A DNA stretch of 64,000 nt. Source: Mucilaginibacter sabulilitoris (GTDB lineage Bacteria; Bacteroidota; Bacteroidia; Sphingobacteriales; Sphingobacteriaceae). The translations under genes were made by a program, and so were the position numbers. Positions within the stretch are counted from its first letter, which is position 1, and every line of letters starts with the position of its first letter. Shown here one piece after another: positions 1 through 10,126 of the stretch. Under the pieces are notes generated by a model that made no database searches, was not told the DNA's origin, and saw nothing but the letters and a program-made list of their open reading frames with translations. The stretch lies in assembly GCF_034262375.1 (NCBI RefSeq), contig NZ_CP139558.1, forward strand, positions 3,782,001-3,846,000, read 5' to 3'.

Positions 1-2781
1 AACAAAAGCTTAAACGAAGTAGTGGTGATAGGTTACGGAACGGCAAAAAAGGTTTCGCTAACCGGCGCTGTTGACAGGGTATCGGGTTCCCAGGCAGTGG
101 AAGGCCGCCCTGTTACCGGTGCTATACAGGCGCTGCAGGGTGAGTCCCCCAACCTGGTTATCCAGCAAAAAGGCTGGAGCCCCTCGGGTGGCGGGTCATA
201 TAACATCAACATCAGGGGTACCGGAACTACAGGTAATAATGATCCGCTGATTGTTATTGACGGAATTATTGGTGGCGATATGAACACATTGAACCCCAAT
301 GATATTGATAATATTTCCGTTTTAAAAGATGCAGGTTCGGCTGCTATTTATGGCTCGCGCTCTGCCAATGGTGTAATATTGGTTACTACCAAAAAGGGAA
401 AGCTTGGCACTAAGCCCAGCATTACTTACAATGGTATATATGGTACGCAGGTTCCCCACTTTACCTTTCATCCGTTAGGTGCATATGAAAACGCGCTTGA
501 TAAAAACATGTCGCTGGCCAATTCGGGCAAACCACCGCAATACTCAGATCAGCAATTGGCAGATATTAAAACTAAAGGCGACGGCGACTGGCGATTGGAA
601 ACCATTATGCACAACGCGCCGCAAACTAATCAGAACTTAACCATAAGTGGCGGATCACCAACCAGCACTTACCTCATGTCCTTTGGCTATTTTGATCAGC
701 GTAATTATTTAGAGAAGAGCCTTATTAATGGTACTTATGGGCTAAGACGGTTTAACTTTCGTTTAAACCAGACAGCTACACTTGGCAATTTCAGCACCGG
801 ATGGAATTTAACCTACGCGAAGATCCAATATAACGAACCATTCAATGATGTAGTTGGCGATGCGCTCCGCGCCCCGTTAACCGATAGTTTTCAGGACGCC
901 CAAGGCCGTTATATTACCGGGTTTGTAACATCCAACCCATTGGACCTTTTACGTAATGGTGGTTTTATGTTTACTAATAACGATGAGATTAACGGTAGTT
1001 TTAATATGGCTTATGCCATCACGCCCGCTTTTAAAATCAGGGCTGTATTTGGTGGTACAGTAAAAGCAAATACGCAATTACAAAGGCAGGTTGAATTAGA
1101 TTATTATCCTACGGGACAATCTAATCAGGGCCGACAAACCGCTAACTATAACACCAAATCGCTTGCTACCAATACCAACTTAATTGCTGAGTACACTAAA
1201 ACCTTTGGTAAACATTCTTTAAATGTTTTGGTAGGTGTGGCTAATGAATCGTATACATCTGAAGGAAACGGTGTACGCAAATCATTAACTGATTCGCTTT
1301 TAGGTATTCCGACCACCGGTACTATAATAGATCCGGGTACTCCTAACAATGGTTCATACAACTCCCTCAGTAACACCATTGAAACCAGCCTTAACTCTTA
1401 CTTCGGTCGCGTTTCATACTCATATGCAAACAAGTACTTTTTAGACGGTACATTCAGGGGTGATGCCTCTTCAAACTTTCCTAAGAACAAACGCTGGGGA
1501 TATTTTCCGTCAATAGGCGGTTCCTGGCGTTTAAGCGAAGAAGATTTCATGAGCAACTATAAAGAAAAAGTAGGCGATTTGCGGGTGCGGGCAAACTATG
1601 GTGTATTAGGAAATCAAAACGTTAGCGCTTATCAGTTTACGTCGTCATTTAATACCAATGCTAATGTTTACGCTTTTAATAATACTGCAACGGCAGGCGC
1701 TACACGTAACCTGGCCAACGTTGATCTTACCTGGGAAAAGGCTGCAACACTTGATATAGGTGCCGACGCTACGTTCTTTAACGGCCAGCTAACAGTAGGT
1801 GCAGATTATTTTAATAAAATAACGAGAGATATCCTCGCCCCCCGGCAGGACGTTCCAACGCTCTTCGGATCAGGGTTCCCCTCATACAATGTTTCTAAAG
1901 TGCAGGATAGGGGGTGGGAGTTGAAAATAACCTATGCAACCAGGGGCACGTTTGCTCAAAACTTCTCATTCAGTATTTCAGATGCCAAGAGCAAATTACT
2001 GGCATTTAGTTATGGGCAAACAGAAAATGTATTCCAGAGAGAAGAATTTGAATTTGTTCGCAGGGTAGGCTATCCTATTACCGTTTACCAGGGTTATAAA
2101 ACCGCTGGCCTGTATCAATCGCAGGCAGAGGTTGACAGCTACCCCAGGTTCGCGAATTATACCACAGGTCTGGCTCCGGGCGACTGGAAATTTGTTGACA
2201 AAAACGGCGACGGAAAAATTGACGCGCAGGACAAGTTTATTTTAGGCGACCCCTTTCCGAGATATACGTTTGGGTTTAATTACAACGCCTCTTATAAAGG
2301 TTTCGACCTCACCATATTTATACAGGGTGTGCTGAAAAGGAGCGCGTTGATAAGGGGCGAATTAATTGAGCCGTATCACTTCAGCAATTATGGAGGCACG
2401 ATATACGATAGCAACAGTGATTTCTGGACACCACAAAATACCAATGCCAAATATCCCCGCTTAGCCGAAAACGGCACAGTGGCCAACAACAATGATTACC
2501 GTACCGGCTCTGACATGTATCTATTTAATGCCGCCTACGGAAGGCTTAAAAATGTACAGATAGGGTATTCTTTACCGGCCGGTTTTTTATCTAAAATAAG
2601 TGTAAAAAAGGCAAGGGTATATTTTACGGCTCAGAATATACTCACCGTATCACCATTGAAATTTACCGATCCTGAAGGGACTGAGTTCGGTAATAACCTG
2701 GATAATACCGTAGGCGCAAACAGCCCGCGCGGATATCCGGTGCCTGTTTTCTATGGTATGGGTTTAGACATGACTTTTTAA
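1..2781 (+). CDS. SusC/RagA-type TonB-dependent outer-membrane transporter, 5' end outside window
   Basis: Outer-membrane barrel that imports oligosaccharides with its SusD partner, powered by TonB. The reading frame is open from base 1, so the gene starts upstream; 926 residues are visible. The segment EVVVIGYG near the start is the conserved stretch that precedes the plug domain in SusC proteins. The plug signature AAIYGSRSANGVILVTTKKG follows at about residues 112-131, and the C-terminus ends in an aromatic residue (DMTF), as barrels do. The signal peptide and the carboxypeptidase-like N-terminal domain are missing only because of the window edge. SusD begins 13 bases downstream. The substrate is not readable from the transporter; the following GH92 gene suggests alpha-mannosides. 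Confidence 0.95.
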   Translation, partial: NKSLNEVVVIGYGTAKKVSLTGAVDRVSGSQAVEGRPVTGAIQALQGESPNLVIQQKGWSPSGGGSYNINIRGTGTTGNNDPLIVIDGIIGGDMNTLNPNDIDNISVLKDAGSAAIYGSRSANGVILVTTKKGKLGTKPSITYNGIYGTQVPHFTFHPLGAYENALDKNMSLANSGKPPQYSDQQLADIKTKGDGDWRLETIMHNAPQTNQNLTISGGSPTSTYLMSFGYFDQRNYLEKSLINGTYGLRRFNFRLNQTATLGNFSTGWNLTYAKIQYNEPFNDVVGDALRAPLTDSFQDAQGRYITGFVTSNPLDLLRNGGFMFTNNDEINGSFNMAYAITPAFKIRAVFGGTVKANTQLQRQVELDYYPTGQSNQGRQTANYNTKSLATNTNLIAEYTKTFGKHSLNVLVGVANESYTSEGNGVRKSLTDSLLGIPTTGTIIDPGTPNNGSYNSLSNTIETSLNSYFGRVSYSYANKYFLDGTFRGDASSNFPKNKRWGYFPSIGGSWRLSEEDFMSNYKEKVGDLRVRANYGVLGNQNVSAYQFTSSFNTNANVYAFNNTATAGATRNLANVDLTWEKAATLDIGADATFFNGQLTVGADYFNKITRDILAPRQDVPTLFGSGFPSYNVSKVQDRGWELKITYATRGTFAQNFSFSISDAKSKLLAFSYGQTENVFQREEFEFVRRVGYPITVYQGYKTAGLYQSQAEVDSYPRFANYTTGLAPGDWKFVDKNGDGKIDAQDKFILGDPFPRYTFGFNYNASYKGFDLTIFIQGVLKRSALIRGELIEPYHFSNYGGTIYDSNSDFWTPQNTNAKYPRLAENGTVANNNDYRTGSDMYLFNAAYGRLKNVQIGYSLPAGFLSKISVKKARVYFTAQNILTVSPLKFTDPEGTEFGNNLDNTVGANSPRGYPVPVFYGMGLDMTF

Positions 2782-2794
2782 CAATTAAAATTAA

Positions 2795-4495
2795 ATGATT
2801 ATGCGTTTAAGACATTTTAATAAAACAAAACTCATCATACTCCTTGCGGTTGCTATGGTCGGCTGTAAAAAGATCGATCTCACGCCCAAAGACAGGTATA
2901 CCGATGATAACTTTTGGCAGGTAAATGCCAATGCATTTAATGCGCTGGCCACTTGTTATAGCCAGCAAATTAGTGGCGGGCAGCCGGGCTCAAGCAGCGC
3001 AGCGCAAGCCTACTTTTATAACGAAGCGCTTTCTGATAATGCGTTTTGCCCGCTTGATGTTAACGTTGGTACGCCAACTCAGATATCAAGCGGGAGCGAC
3101 GCAAATTTTAACCCTGGTATAAACAGGGTGAAATATGAATGGGGCAGTTATTACACCAATATCAGGTCGTGCAACCTGTTTTTGGAAAACATAGATAAGA
3201 ATACCACACTGGGCGCTCCACTTATTGAAAGAATGAAAGGCGAAGCAAGGTACCTGCGGGCGCATGCGCTTTTCAGGTTAACAAACTTTTTTGGCGATGT
3301 GCCGCTGATTACCAAAGTTCAAACCCCTGAGGAAGCAAAAGTGGTTGCAAAAACGCCTAAAGCCGATGTGGTAAAATTTATACTAAGTGAACTGGATGCC
3401 GCCGCCGCTGTTTTACCAAAAAGAGAGGACCTGGCAGCTACAGATCGCGGGCGTATAACAAAGGGAGCGGCGAAGGCCATGAAGGCGAGGGTATTACTAT
3501 ATAATAACCAATGGGCCGAATGCGCAACTGTTTGCGAGGATTTGATGAATAACCAGGCCGAGAATGGCACTTATACTTTACAGACATCCTTTCCTGATAT
3601 TTTCTCCGCCACTAATAAGTATAATTCTGAAGTTATAGCCGATCTGGGGTATCAGCAACCCGACCGCACCTGGACCGATTGGTCAGATTTTGGGCCTTTT
3701 TATACCGGATCCGGCGCTACAGCGGCAAGTAACAGCAACCTGGTGCCAACCCAGGACCTGGTAGAAAGTTACCTAACGCTGGATGGTAAAAACATATTTG
3801 AACAGGGTTCTGGCTATGACGAAAATAATGCGCCTTATGCAAATCGCGATCCCCGTTTAGGTTATACCGTTGTTTATGATAAATATAAATGGGTAAATAA
3901 CTTAGGCAATTCGCAGACAATCTATATTAAACCCGGAACTGCGCCGGATGCCACTAACAAAAAGAATGAAGCTGGTCCCACCGGTACAACCTCTGGATAC
4001 TATTGGAGAAAATATTTTGACCCAACAGCCCCATCCGGTACTTTTAATTATGGCGAAAACATAATTATACAACGATGGGCCGAGGTTTTACTGATGGAGG
4101 CCGAAGCGAAAACAATGCTGGGGCAAATGGATGCAGCCGTTTGGGATAAAACAATAAAGCCATTACGAGTAAGGGCGGGCTTTGTTAATACTTTAGCATT
4201 AACTTATCCCGGTAATACCACCATGAAGATGATTGACCAGGTCAGAAACGAAAGAAGGTGCGAACTGGCCTTTGAATCGTTACGTTATGATGATATCAAG
4301 AGGTGGAAAATAGCCGAGGTTGTGCTGAACCATCCGCCGGGTAATGAGGTGCGCGGTGCCAAGTTTGCCTCAAATAATACCGCCTTCCTGAAATTAGTGG
4401 TAAGAACATTCAATCCGGCTAAACACTATCTGTGGCCCATCCCAACAGAAAGTATACAAACTGACCCGAGCCTTACTCAAAATCCGGGATGGTGA
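2795..4495 (+). CDS. SusD/RagB-family nutrient-binding surface lipoprotein
   Basis: Surface lipoprotein that caps the SusC barrel and binds the glycan. The 566-residue product has a lipoprotein signal ending AMVGC (Cys24). The SusD_N/TPR region follows, with the pattern RYLRAHALFRLTNFFGDVPL around residue 150. The C-terminal RagB signature includes RNERRCELAFESLRYDDIKR, and the protein ends TQNPGW, close to the family ending. The start could be codon 1 or codon 3, since both are ATG. The 13-base gap to SusC indicates co-transcription. Length is normal for the family. Confidence 0.95.
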   Translation: MIMRLRHFNKTKLIILLAVAMVGCKKIDLTPKDRYTDDNFWQVNANAFNALATCYSQQISGGQPGSSSAAQAYFYNEALSDNAFCPLDVNVGTPTQISSGSDANFNPGINRVKYEWGSYYTNIRSCNLFLENIDKNTTLGAPLIERMKGEARYLRAHALFRLTNFFGDVPLITKVQTPEEAKVVAKTPKADVVKFILSELDAAAAVLPKREDLAATDRGRITKGAAKAMKARVLLYNNQWAECATVCEDLMNNQAENGTYTLQTSFPDIFSATNKYNSEVIADLGYQQPDRTWTDWSDFGPFYTGSGATAASNSNLVPTQDLVESYLTLDGKNIFEQGSGYDENNAPYANRDPRLGYTVVYDKYKWVNNLGNSQTIYIKPGTAPDATNKKNEAGPTGTTSGYYWRKYFDPTAPSGTFNYGENIIIQRWAEVLLMEAEAKTMLGQMDAAVWDKTIKPLRVRAGFVNTLALTYPGNTTMKMIDQVRNERRCELAFESLRYDDIKRWKIAEVVLNHPPGNEVRGAKFASNNTAFLKLVVRTFNPAKHYLWPIPTESIQTDPSLTQNPGW

Positions 4496-4541
4496 AGTGT
4501 TTATCGTTTCAGTTGAAAAAATAACACACTGTTAAAATTAA

Positions 4542-4582
4542 AAATAAGGTAAGAGGTCGACCCCGGACCGCTTACCTTATTT
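4542..4582. terminator. Inverted repeat (12-bp perfect stem) after susD
   Basis: AAATAAGGTAAG at 4542-4553 pairs perfectly with CTTACCTTATTT at 4571-4582 around a 17-base loop. There is no T-run after it, so it may be a processing or stability hairpin rather than a full terminator. Confidence 0.5.
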
Positions 4583-4583
4583 G

Positions 4584-4616
4584 AAAAATAAAATGCAACC
4601 GAGGCATTTTATTTTT
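4584..4616. terminator. Rho-independent terminator between susD and the GH92 gene
   Basis: A 13-bp perfect stem (AAAAATAAAATGC at 4584-4596, GCATTTTATTTTT at 4604-4616) has a 7-base loop and a T-rich 3' arm. It directly follows another hairpin. The pair suggests that SusCD transcripts end or attenuate here and that GH92 may have its own promoter or depend on read-through. Confidence 0.7.
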
Positions 4617-4671
4617 CCATTTTATTAAGTAACTACATATATTAAACCCAACACAACTACAATCAGCTATC

Positions 4672-6822
4672 ATGAAAAAGAATTTTGTATTAATCGTTTT
4701 CCTTTTGTTTGCCATAACCCGCACACAAGCACAAAACGCGCCAGTTAACTACGTAAACCCGTTATTAGGTACTGCAACGCTATGGGATGCTAAAGACGCC
4801 GGATATGTACCAACCAGAAGGGTATGGGGAGCGGAGGTATTTCCCGGGTCATCTGTTCCAAATGCCATGGTTCAGTTAACGCCGGTCACTCAATTTCATA
4901 GTGGGTCTGGGTATCAATATGAAGATAAGGTTATTTATGGGTTTAGCCATACAAGTAAAGGTCACTGGAATTTATGTTATATCCCCTTACTACCCGCAAC
5001 CGGTACTATAGCGGCCGATGATTATAAATCGGAATTTAGCCACACAAAGGAATCGGCACATCCGGGTTATTACCAGGTTTACCTGGAGCGTTATGGCGTT
5101 AATGCCGAACTGACTTCAACATTACGGTGTGCATTTCATAAATATACCTTTAAGGCAGGGGAACATAAAAAAATAATTGCGGATCTTTCCATGTCAAATG
5201 AGCGGGTTAGGAGCTGGAACATTGTTCAAGAAGGCGATAATGTTTTTACAGGTTTTCAGCAAGCGGGGGAAAAAATGTATTTCTACGCGGTTACCAACCA
5301 TAAGATAAAAAGTATCGATTCGGTAAAAAGCGAACCAAAAAGGGGGGAGCCAAAAACAGTACCTGTAGTAAGTTTTGAGGACGCTGATAAACCGCTGGAA
5401 ATGAAGATAGGTTTTTCATTTGTAAGCATAAAAAACGCAAAGGAAAACTTAGAGAAGGAGATGCTGAATAAAAGCTTTGACCAGGTGCGGAAAGAAGCTA
5501 CAGATACCTGGAATGACCTGCTTTCCAAAATCACTGTTACCGGTGGTACCGAGCGTCAAAAGGGATTGTTCTATTCATGTCTGTACCGGTCGTTTCTGTG
5601 GCCAGCTTTGCGTAGCGACATAAACGGTGATTTTACCGACATAGGTGGTAAAGTTGTAAATAAGGGGTTCAATTACTATACTGAGCCATCTTTATGGGAC
5701 GACTATCGCAATAAACTGGTGCTGTTGGGCCTGCTTTCGCCCAAGGTAACCAACGACGTGATCAAATCATTGATAGATAAGGGAGAAATAAAAGGGTTTA
5801 TGCCAACCTTTTTCCATGGCGATCATGCATCGGCTTTTATCGCCGGATCATATTTAAGGGGATTAAGGGATTATGATGTGAAAAAGGCCTATAACCTCCT
5901 TTTAAAGAATGCGACCGTTGAGGGAGGAACCCGGCCATATATAACCGAGTTTAATACCAAAGGCTACATAGCAGAGCTTGATGTTGAAAATCCGGTAACC
6001 AACACCGTTACCAAAGCCGCTGTTACCAAAACATTAGAATATGCTTATGACGATTACGCGGTGGCCTTACTCGCTAAAGAACTAAAAGATACGGCCAATT
6101 ATCGCATGCTCATGAGCAAAACCGGTAATTACAAAAACGTATTTGATAGCGCTACTGGTTTTATGCGCGGGCGACTGGCCGATGGCACCTGGGTGAAAAA
6201 TTTCAAACCGGATTATCCTTACTTTGAGTATATGTACCGCGAAGCCAATGCGTGGCAGTCAACTTTTTTTGCACCGCATGATCCTAATGGCCTGGTTGGA
6301 CTTTTTCCGAGCAAAGCTGCTTTTGAGCAAAAGCTTGATTCGCTTTTTACTGTGCCATGGAAAGGATATGAAGCCGAAAATATATCAGGCTTTATTGGTC
6401 AGTACTGCCAGGGAAACCAGCCCGATCATAGCACGCCGTTTATGTATTATTTTATTAACAGGCAAGAAAAATCGCAGGTTATACTGGATAGCATCATGAA
6501 CCATTTTTATGGTATGGGTAAAGAGAAGCTGGCTTATGCCGGTATGGACGATGCCGGTGAAATGTCGTCATGGTATGTATTCAATGCCATGGGCTTTTAT
6601 CCGTTTTCACCTGCCGATCCTAAGTATATTGTTTCGGTGCCGATTTTCGATAAGATAGAATTTAAATTTGGGGGTACAAACAAGGGCTTTGCAATTATAA
6701 AAAAGAACTCAGGTAAAAAAATCAATGATATAAATTATGGCGGCCAGAAAGTGAATGGTTATTTTATTGACGATGCCGAACTGAAAAAAGGCAAAACATT
6801 GGTAATAACTACCAGCAAATGA
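4672..6822 (+). CDS. GH92-family alpha-mannosidase, secreted
   Basis: Predicted calcium-dependent exo-alpha-mannosidase acting on alpha-mannosides such as mannan or N-glycan arms, probably periplasmic. The 716-residue product has a signal peptide ending near TQAQ. GH92 landmarks are the N-terminal WGAEVFPGSSVPNAMVQLTP block, FSHTSKGHWN, QGNQPDHSTPFMYYF and MDDAGEMSSWYVFNAMGFYP; the DD in the last block corresponds to the catalytic-base region of the family. The N-terminal block is more divergent than in typical GH92 members (inserted WDAKDAGYVPTRR), so linkage specificity is uncertain. It lies downstream of SusCD in the same orientation. Confidence 0.92.
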   Translation: MKKNFVLIVFLLFAITRTQAQNAPVNYVNPLLGTATLWDAKDAGYVPTRRVWGAEVFPGSSVPNAMVQLTPVTQFHSGSGYQYEDKVIYGFSHTSKGHWNLCYIPLLPATGTIAADDYKSEFSHTKESAHPGYYQVYLERYGVNAELTSTLRCAFHKYTFKAGEHKKIIADLSMSNERVRSWNIVQEGDNVFTGFQQAGEKMYFYAVTNHKIKSIDSVKSEPKRGEPKTVPVVSFEDADKPLEMKIGFSFVSIKNAKENLEKEMLNKSFDQVRKEATDTWNDLLSKITVTGGTERQKGLFYSCLYRSFLWPALRSDINGDFTDIGGKVVNKGFNYYTEPSLWDDYRNKLVLLGLLSPKVTNDVIKSLIDKGEIKGFMPTFFHGDHASAFIAGSYLRGLRDYDVKKAYNLLLKNATVEGGTRPYITEFNTKGYIAELDVENPVTNTVTKAAVTKTLEYAYDDYAVALLAKELKDTANYRMLMSKTGNYKNVFDSATGFMRGRLADGTWVKNFKPDYPYFEYMYREANAWQSTFFAPHDPNGLVGLFPSKAAFEQKLDSLFTVPWKGYEAENISGFIGQYCQGNQPDHSTPFMYYFINRQEKSQVILDSIMNHFYGMGKEKLAYAGMDDAGEMSSWYVFNAMGFYPFSPADPKYIVSVPIFDKIEFKFGGTNKGFAIIKKNSGKKINDINYGGQKVNGYFIDDAELKKGKTLVITTSK

Positions 6823-6824
6823 TC

Positions 6825-6862
6825 AAAGAAACCGGCTACCTGAATAAGGAGCCGGTTTCTTT
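6825..6862 (+). terminator. Terminator after the GH92 gene
   Basis: Thirteen-base perfect stem AAAGAAACCGGCT (6825-6837) with AGCCGGTTTCTTT (6850-6862), starting two bases after the GH92 stop. The 3' arm is T-rich. This marks the 3' end of the SusCD-GH92 unit. Confidence 0.85.
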
Positions 6863-7185
6863 CATTTGTACAATTATTATTTTCGGCTACTACTGCTGCC
6901 GATGAGCATATCTCTTACAAAACTCTCTTATTATTTTCATTTAATCCATAAGCCTTTATTGACCCATATGGCCTTTATTTTCAGTGAGCATATCAGGGTA
7001 GATATTTGTGATATTATGTGCATATTCATTGGGATTTTTAATAAATAATAGCGTTATATTTCTGTATATTAACACTTTACACAATTGAGTATACAATCCT
7101 CCGTTGCCTGTTTTTTCAGCTTTACTAAGTATGATCTTTGTTTGTAAATATTAAAAAATATTAAAACCAATTAAAACAGGCCGTT
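6863..7185. other. Intergenic gap, AT-rich, no gene seen
   Basis: AT-rich DNA between the GH92 terminator and the lipoprotein gene. A weak -7-like GATCTTTG lies at 7133-7140, but no correctly spaced TTTG was found upstream. No coding signature was recognised. Confidence 0.4.
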
Positions 7186-8211
7186 ATGAAAAATTTAAAT
7201 ACCATCGCATTCAGGCTGGTCATATTTGCCGTCATTGCCTTTAGTTTTTCCTGCAAAAAACTTGAGGAATCTCCACAACCACAAAGTTCAAAAAGTTTGA
7301 CAGGTACTAATAGTACTTTATATACTCCGGAAACCATTTTTACGGCACAGCAACACGTGTTCACGGATATTCATATCTGTTATGATGATAAGGTGTTCCT
7401 GCTGGAGAATGGAAAACTGAAACGATTAGTAGGTAACGCGCTGGTTGATGTTGCATTGCCCAGTTCGGTTTACACCAATTTTCATCCGACACATCTTGCT
7501 ATATCAAAAGACTTTACTTTTTATCTGCGGGCAACAACGGGCATTAAAATTATCAAAGGCGGGCAGGTTATAAAGGAATACAAGGTAGGGCAGGCTCCTT
7601 TACAAGACTATACTACGGAAACCTTTGGTGATTTTAACGTTGCTGTAGACGAAACAGATCAGTCATTGATTGTTGGCGTACCAAGGCTTTTTAATCCCGG
7701 TTTGGTATCAACATTAAAGATTACCAAGAGTGGTCAGGCCAGTTTGCTTTCACAAAGTGACGGAGAAACTAAAGGGGGCTTTTTTACCGCTTTTGATGTA
7801 GGTGGTAATCCGGGGCAGCTTTGGTTTACAGGCTTATCGTCTTTTAATGACAATTTTTATTCTCAGCTTTATGTTTATAAGCTGACCAGCCCCCCATTTA
7901 ATTATACGCTGCAACACACTTATGGTGTGGATTTAGGCAATCACTCACCCTTTCCGCTCGAGGGCGCTCTGGATACTGTTGGTTTTCTTATAATGGCCGA
8001 CATTAAAATTTCAAAGGATGCTAAAACCATATATTTAAAAAATGGTGAGTATGAAAGTGATACAACGGCGAATGTAGGGAGCGTATTCCGGATTCGTGAT
8101 AATATGGTTACCGAGATAGCTGAAAATGTTACAAACAAAAGAATGGCGATTTCGAAGGATGGTAAAACACTGTATTTTGCAGGGCAAGGCCTATACAAAA
8201 TCACTTTTTGA
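7186..8211 (+). CDS. Uncharacterised exported lipoprotein (341 aa)
   Basis: I do not recognise a named family. The N-terminus is a lipoprotein signal ending FSFSC (Cys23). The mature protein is rich in beta-strand-like segments with spaced repeats of the kind LAISKDFTFYLRA, DIKISKDAKTIYLKNGEY and MAISKDGKTLYFAGQGLY. This pattern is typical of beta-propeller proteins. The gene follows the GH92 terminator with about 320 bases between, and is convergent with the LytTR regulator at 8263. A role in the PUL is possible but only suggested by position. Confidence 0.8.
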   Translation: MKNLNTIAFRLVIFAVIAFSFSCKKLEESPQPQSSKSLTGTNSTLYTPETIFTAQQHVFTDIHICYDDKVFLLENGKLKRLVGNALVDVALPSSVYTNFHPTHLAISKDFTFYLRATTGIKIIKGGQVIKEYKVGQAPLQDYTTETFGDFNVAVDETDQSLIVGVPRLFNPGLVSTLKITKSGQASLLSQSDGETKGGFFTAFDVGGNPGQLWFTGLSSFNDNFYSQLYVYKLTSPPFNYTLQHTYGVDLGNHSPFPLEGALDTVGFLIMADIKISKDAKTIYLKNGEYESDTTANVGSVFRIRDNMVTEIAENVTNKRMAISKDGKTLYFAGQGLYKITF

Positions 8212-8262
8212 TCACAATCATAGGGGTTTTATAAACCAGGGAAGGCGATGCGGCAGGTTGAC

Positions 8263-8976
8263 TTATCTTGCAGTTAATGATTTTTCTAAATCATCCTTAA
8301 AGTGTCGGCCAATAGGAATTTGTTGACTATTCAGTAGCACCTGGTTACTCTCTAAACGAGTGATTTTTTGAATCGATACAATGAAAGATTTATGCACCCG
8401 GACAAAGCGATTGTTGGGGAAAATATCCAACATCGCTTTGATTGAGCCTTTCAGCAGGATCTTTCCTGAATGTGTAAATACAATGGCATAATCTTTCAAT
8501 CCCTGAATGTATATTACATCATCAAATTGCAGTTTGATGCGTTGAACACCACTTTTGACAAAAACAAAATTTTCGCTTTCATCAGAAATAGCTTCAATTT
8601 TACTGTGCTGCATTTTCAGTTCCAAAAACTCCCGTACTTTTGAAATGGACTGGTTGAAACGGGTAAAGGATATCGGTTTTAGTAAAAAATCAATTACGCC
8701 CAATTCATACCCTTCAAATGCATAATTGCGGTAGGCTGTGGTGAAAATGGTCAATGGAGGATCTGATAATGCTTTTAAGAATTCGATGCCTGTCATTTCC
8801 GGCATCTTGATATCCAAAAGCAAGACATCTACCTGGTGATTTTCCAGATAGAGTAATGCTTCGGCGGTATGGCTAAAAAGCGACGCAGAATGTACTCCAT
8901 CCAGTTTTTTCAGGTAGCCGTCTAATACTTCGAGCGCAAGCGGCTCATCATCTATCACAACAAATTTCAACATCAT
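8263..8976 (-). CDS. LytTR-family response regulator
   Basis: DNA-binding response regulator of 237 residues. The receiver domain occupies about residues 1-120 with the acidic pair D9-D10, phospho-acceptor D55 (LLLDIKMPEMTG) and the LLKP lysine. The LytTR DNA-binding domain covers about 135-237 (FVKSGVQRIKLQFDDVIYIQ, RVHKSFIVS, IPIGRHF). The start may be codon 1 or 2 (MM). It lies 14 bases downstream of the kinase gene at 8991, so the two form an operon and a cognate pair. Likely targets are neighbouring genes, for example the divergent gene at 10281. Confidence 0.93.
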   Translation of the reverse strand: MMLKFVVIDDEPLALEVLDGYLKKLDGVHSASLFSHTAEALLYLENHQVDVLLLDIKMPEMTGIEFLKALSDPPLTIFTTAYRNYAFEGYELGVIDFLLKPISFTRFNQSISKVREFLELKMQHSKIEAISDESENFVFVKSGVQRIKLQFDDVIYIQGLKDYAIVFTHSGKILLKGSIKAMLDIFPNNRFVRVHKSFIVSIQKITRLESNQVLLNSQQIPIGRHFKDDLEKSLTAR

Positions 8977-8990
8977 TTCTCAATCTGTCT

Positions 8991-10061
8991 TTATAATTCA
9001 ATTACCAGTTTAGCCAGGAAGGTATCTGCCTTTTGTTCAAACTTCAGGGAATGCCTTCCGGGATAGAGCAGCTCCAAACGCTTTTGCAGATTGCTGAGCC
9101 CGATTCCACCTTTACCTTTACCGACAACTGTAGGTGGTTTACCATTTTCTATAATAACAGCCAATGTGGATTTGTTTAAGGTAATTCTTGCATTCAGCCA
9201 GCTATTTTCCGTTTGTTTGCTTACTCCGTGCTTAAAAGCGTTCTCTACCAGCGGCAACAGCAGGAGGGGGGCAATTGTATAACCGGTCATTTCACCCTCA
9301 ATGGTTAAAGTAATAACAGATTGGTGGTTTAACCTGAGCCGCTCGAGTTCCATATAATTGTTGAGGTAAGCAATTTCTTTTTCCAGTAGCACCCTGGCAT
9401 CAGTACTGTCATATAACATGTATTCCATCATCTCAGACAGCTTCAGGACAACATCAGGAGCAAGTTCTGACTTTTTCAGTGTCAGCGCGTAAAGGTTATT
9501 TAAGATATTAAATAAGAAATGCGGGTTCACCTGAGCGCGAAGGAAATTCACTTCTGCATTCAATTTTTCTACAGTGATTTTCTGAATGATAAGTTGCTGC
9601 CCATACCAATCCAAGCTTAGCTTTAATGCCAGCATTAAGCCCAGGTACCACAAGGTGCTGAAAAAATTGTAGGACAATGCCTGCATCAGATCACTGTTAC
9701 GCATCGGGCCAACCACATAACCATACAAATAATAATCAAACAGGCTTTGGGCAGTTAAGTAGCCGATCACCGAAAGGATAACCGCCATAAAATAGGCGAC
9801 ATATCGCTTCTTTAAGAGATATTTCGGTAAAAAATAGTGCAGGTTAAGATAAGCGATCAGGATAAGCAACATGACCCGGCCCGTAACGCAGGCAACAAAA
9901 TAAGGCATACTGGCTTTATAGATCAGGTACCTTTTTTCATATATAAAAAATCCGGTAATCAATACCCAGTAAGCACTATGTATGAGGGCATATTTTATCG
10001 AAACGGTGCGTTTTGAAAATGGCAACTTTAGTGTTTTGTCAAAAAAATCCATTTTGATCAT
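8991..10061 (-). CDS. LytS-type sensor histidine kinase (His_kinase PF06580 class)
   Basis: Inner-membrane kinase of 356 residues. The N-terminal half has about four transmembrane segments (residues 25-160). The phospho-acceptor motif QVNPHFLFNILNNLYAL lies near residue 180, and a HATPase_c domain follows with LPLVENAFKHGV and GGIGLSNLQKRL. This is the standard partner of LytTR regulators. No periplasmic sensor domain is visible, so the membrane region itself may sense the signal. A second in-frame ATG (codon 4) is an alternative start. Confidence 0.93.
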   Translation of the reverse strand: MIKMDFFDKTLKLPFSKRTVSIKYALIHSAYWVLITGFFIYEKRYLIYKASMPYFVACVTGRVMLLILIAYLNLHYFLPKYLLKKRYVAYFMAVILSVIGYLTAQSLFDYYLYGYVVGPMRNSDLMQALSYNFFSTLWYLGLMLALKLSLDWYGQQLIIQKITVEKLNAEVNFLRAQVNPHFLFNILNNLYALTLKKSELAPDVVLKLSEMMEYMLYDSTDARVLLEKEIAYLNNYMELERLRLNHQSVITLTIEGEMTGYTIAPLLLLPLVENAFKHGVSKQTENSWLNARITLNKSTLAVIIENGKPPTVVGKGKGGIGLSNLQKRLELLYPGRHSLKFEQKADTFLAKLVIEL

Positions 10062-10126
10062 TTAAACGTCAGTGGTAGAGGTGCTTCTTAACCCCTTTTA
10101 TAAAAGAACCTAAAAAGATTAAGCTT

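Noticed and set aside
7133..7140. A promoter for the 7186 lipoprotein gene (GATCTTTG)
   Set aside because: The first two bases of the -7 box do not match and no correctly spaced TTTG was found.
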